Assembly (NCBI RefSeq): GCF_027594425.1
Contig: NZ_CP115159.1
Coordinates: forward strand, 981,001-1,045,000
DNA length: 64,000 nt
Direction of reading: 5' to 3'
DNA from: Zunongwangia sp. HGR-M22
Lineage (GTDB): Bacteria > Bacteroidota > Bacteroidia > Flavobacteriales > Flavobacteriaceae
Shown one piece after another: positions 62,795-64,000 of the stretch (positions within the stretch are counted from its first letter, which is position 1; every line of letters starts with the position of its first letter). The notes under the pieces are model-generated. The model searched no databases. It was not told the origin of the DNA and was given only the letters and a program-made list of their open reading frames with translations. The position numbers were made by a program, and so were the translations under genes.

Positions 62795-64000
62795 AACCGG
62801 AAATGCATTTGATTTTGATCTTTTTAAGCGTTTGCTTAGATATACTAAACCCTACAAATCAACATTTTATTTTGTAGCGATAACCGCTATATTATTATCA
62901 TTTTTTGCCGTTGCAAGACCTTATTTATTGCAGGTTACCATAGATGATTCGATCACACCAAAAGATAATGGGAATTTAATTTTCTATATCTCTTTGATGC
63001 TCGGATTTTTAATTTTGGAGGTAACTTCACAATTTTTCTTTATCTATTTTGCCAACCTGCTAGGTCAAAATGTAGTTCGTGATCTTCGAGTGAATTTATT
63101 TAAACATATGCTTCAGTTTAAAATGAAGTATTATGATAAATCTGCTGTAGGTCGTTTGGTAACACGCGCTGTTAGTGATATAGAGACTATATCGAGTATT
63201 TTTAGTCAGGGTCTTTTTATGATTATCAGTGATCTTTTAAAGATGCTGGTCGTTTTAGGATTTATGTTTTATAAAAGCTGGCAGTTAACACTTTTGGTCA
63301 TTACGGTATTACCATTTATTATTTATGCTACTAGGGTGTTTCAAAAGAAGATGAAAATTGCTTTTGAGGAAGTTCGTACACAAGTTGCCAACCTAAATAC
63401 CTTTGTGCAAGAGCGTATTACCGGAATGAAGATAGTCCAGCTTTTTAATCGCGAAAAAGCCGAATACGAAAATTTCAAAAATATCAATGATAAGCACCGT
63501 AAAGCCTGGGTAACTACTGTTTGGTATAACTCTATCTTTTTCCCAATTGCAGAGATGTCTACCTCTATCACTGTGGGTCTTATTGTATGGTTTGGGGGAT
63601 TACAGGCTGTAAATGATAACCCGAATATTACTCTTGGTGTGATCATAGCTTTTATAGAGTTATCACAAATGTTATTTAGACCATTACGCCAAATTGCCGA
63701 TAAGTTTAATACCCTACAGATGGGGATGGTCGCAGCTAATCGTGTTTTCGGGATTTTGGATACAGATTCTACCATTACAGATAATGGAAAAAAAGAATTT
63801 AAATTGATCAAAGGAGATATCAAATTTGATAATGTTCGATTTAGTTATGTAGAAGGTGAGGAAGTATTGCGTGGCGTAAACTTTAGCGCAAAAGCTGGTG
63901 AAACTATTGCTATTGTTGGAGCAACCGGAGCCGGTAAATCTACAATCATTAATTTACTGAATAGGTTTTATGAGATCGATAGCGGAACAATTTCAGTAGA
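62784..64000 (+). CDS. ABC exporter, fused permease and ATPase (3' end outside window)
   Basis: The frame opens at ATG 62784 (MASKTGNAFDFDLFKRLLRY) and runs 405 codons to the window edge. Six membrane helices of an ABC exporter half-transporter are seen (residues about 25-290), followed by the nucleotide-binding domain start IKFDNVRFSYVEGEEVLRGV, and the Walker A motif VGATGAGKSTIINLLNRFYE. The signature and Walker B motifs lie beyond the window. Such half-transporters (MsbA/LmrA-like) form homo- or heterodimers that export lipids or drugs. Coupling with truA by 11-base overlap is common in this family of genomes; the substrate is not known. Confidence 0.93.
   Translation, partial: MASKTGNAFDFDLFKRLLRYTKPYKSTFYFVAITAILLSFFAVARPYLLQVTIDDSITPKDNGNLIFYISLMLGFLILEVTSQFFFIYFANLLGQNVVRDLRVNLFKHMLQFKMKYYDKSAVGRLVTRAVSDIETISSIFSQGLFMIISDLLKMLVVLGFMFYKSWQLTLLVITVLPFIIYATRVFQKKMKIAFEEVRTQVANLNTFVQERITGMKIVQLFNREKAEYENFKNINDKHRKAWVTTVWYNSIFFPIAEMSTSITVGLIVWFGGLQAVNDNPNITLGVIIAFIELSQMLFRPLRQIADKFNTLQMGMVAANRVFGILDTDSTITDNGKKEFKLIKGDIKFDNVRFSYVEGEEVLRGVNFSAKAGETIAIVGATGAGKSTIINLLNRFYEIDSGTISV

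Overview
The window looks like chromosome of a low-GC member of the Flavobacteriaceae (Bacteroidota). The evidence is a short primary sigma factor, promoters of the TTG/TAnnTTTG type, type IX secretion (T9SS) components and a T9SS-exported SprB-repeat adhesin, Na+-pumping NADH dehydrogenase, a TamL lipoprotein, a Rho factor with a long polar insert and several Bacteroidota-restricted families (DUF1835, DUF3667, DUF4293, DUF5103). A Zunongwangia/Gramella-type marine organism is my guess, not something shown.

Layout. 1-4750: a plant or algal polysaccharide utilisation cluster with four family 43 glycoside hydrolase (GH43) genes in a row (one cut by the window edge, one decayed by frameshifts) and a convergent sugar/H+ symporter. 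5000-9550: a hypothetical gene, DUF1835, ypdA-rpe, a lipoate ligase and a BLUF blue-light sensor whose conserved first strand has no start codon. 9550-10460: a gene-poor scar in which two copies of a 117-bp structured repeat flank relics of an AraC regulator and a short-chain dehydrogenase. 10460-19100: housekeeping genes on the minus strand (rpoD, pnp, rpsO, accD, fbaA, tamL). 19100-27600: an rRNA/tRNA methyltransferase, a PorT-like protein, ubiE, trkA-trkH, an aminotransferase, a desaturase and rsmG. 27600-36040: one 2807-residue secreted protein with eleven near-identical 237-bp units. 36300-41600: pruA, an NRDE protein, apaG, DUF3667 and the T9SS plug protein. 41700-49200: nqrABCDEF, a small conserved gene and apbE. 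49200-56000: a methyltransferase, map with a NUMOD4/HNH gene, HAD hydrolase, thioredoxin lipoprotein, gpmI, L,D-transpeptidase, GNAT and clpP. 56389: tRNA-Gly(UCC). 56800-64000: a two-component system, rho, DUF4293, a phosphoesterase, truA and the start of an ABC exporter.

How parts fit together. NqrB and NqrC need covalent FMN, and apbE, the flavin transferase that attaches it, lies just downstream. The PorT-like and plug proteins belong to the T9SS, whose C-terminal sorting signal is on the giant adhesin, so this genome both makes and uses that export route. GH43 enzymes with signal peptides plus a sugar symporter suggest arabinose/xylose-type sugars released outside the cytoplasm and then imported. 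The SprB-repeat array, the structured repeats around 9.6-10.5 kb and the broken or relic genes are the least ordinary parts of the window. I saw no CRISPR array, prophage, insertion sequence or rRNA operon.
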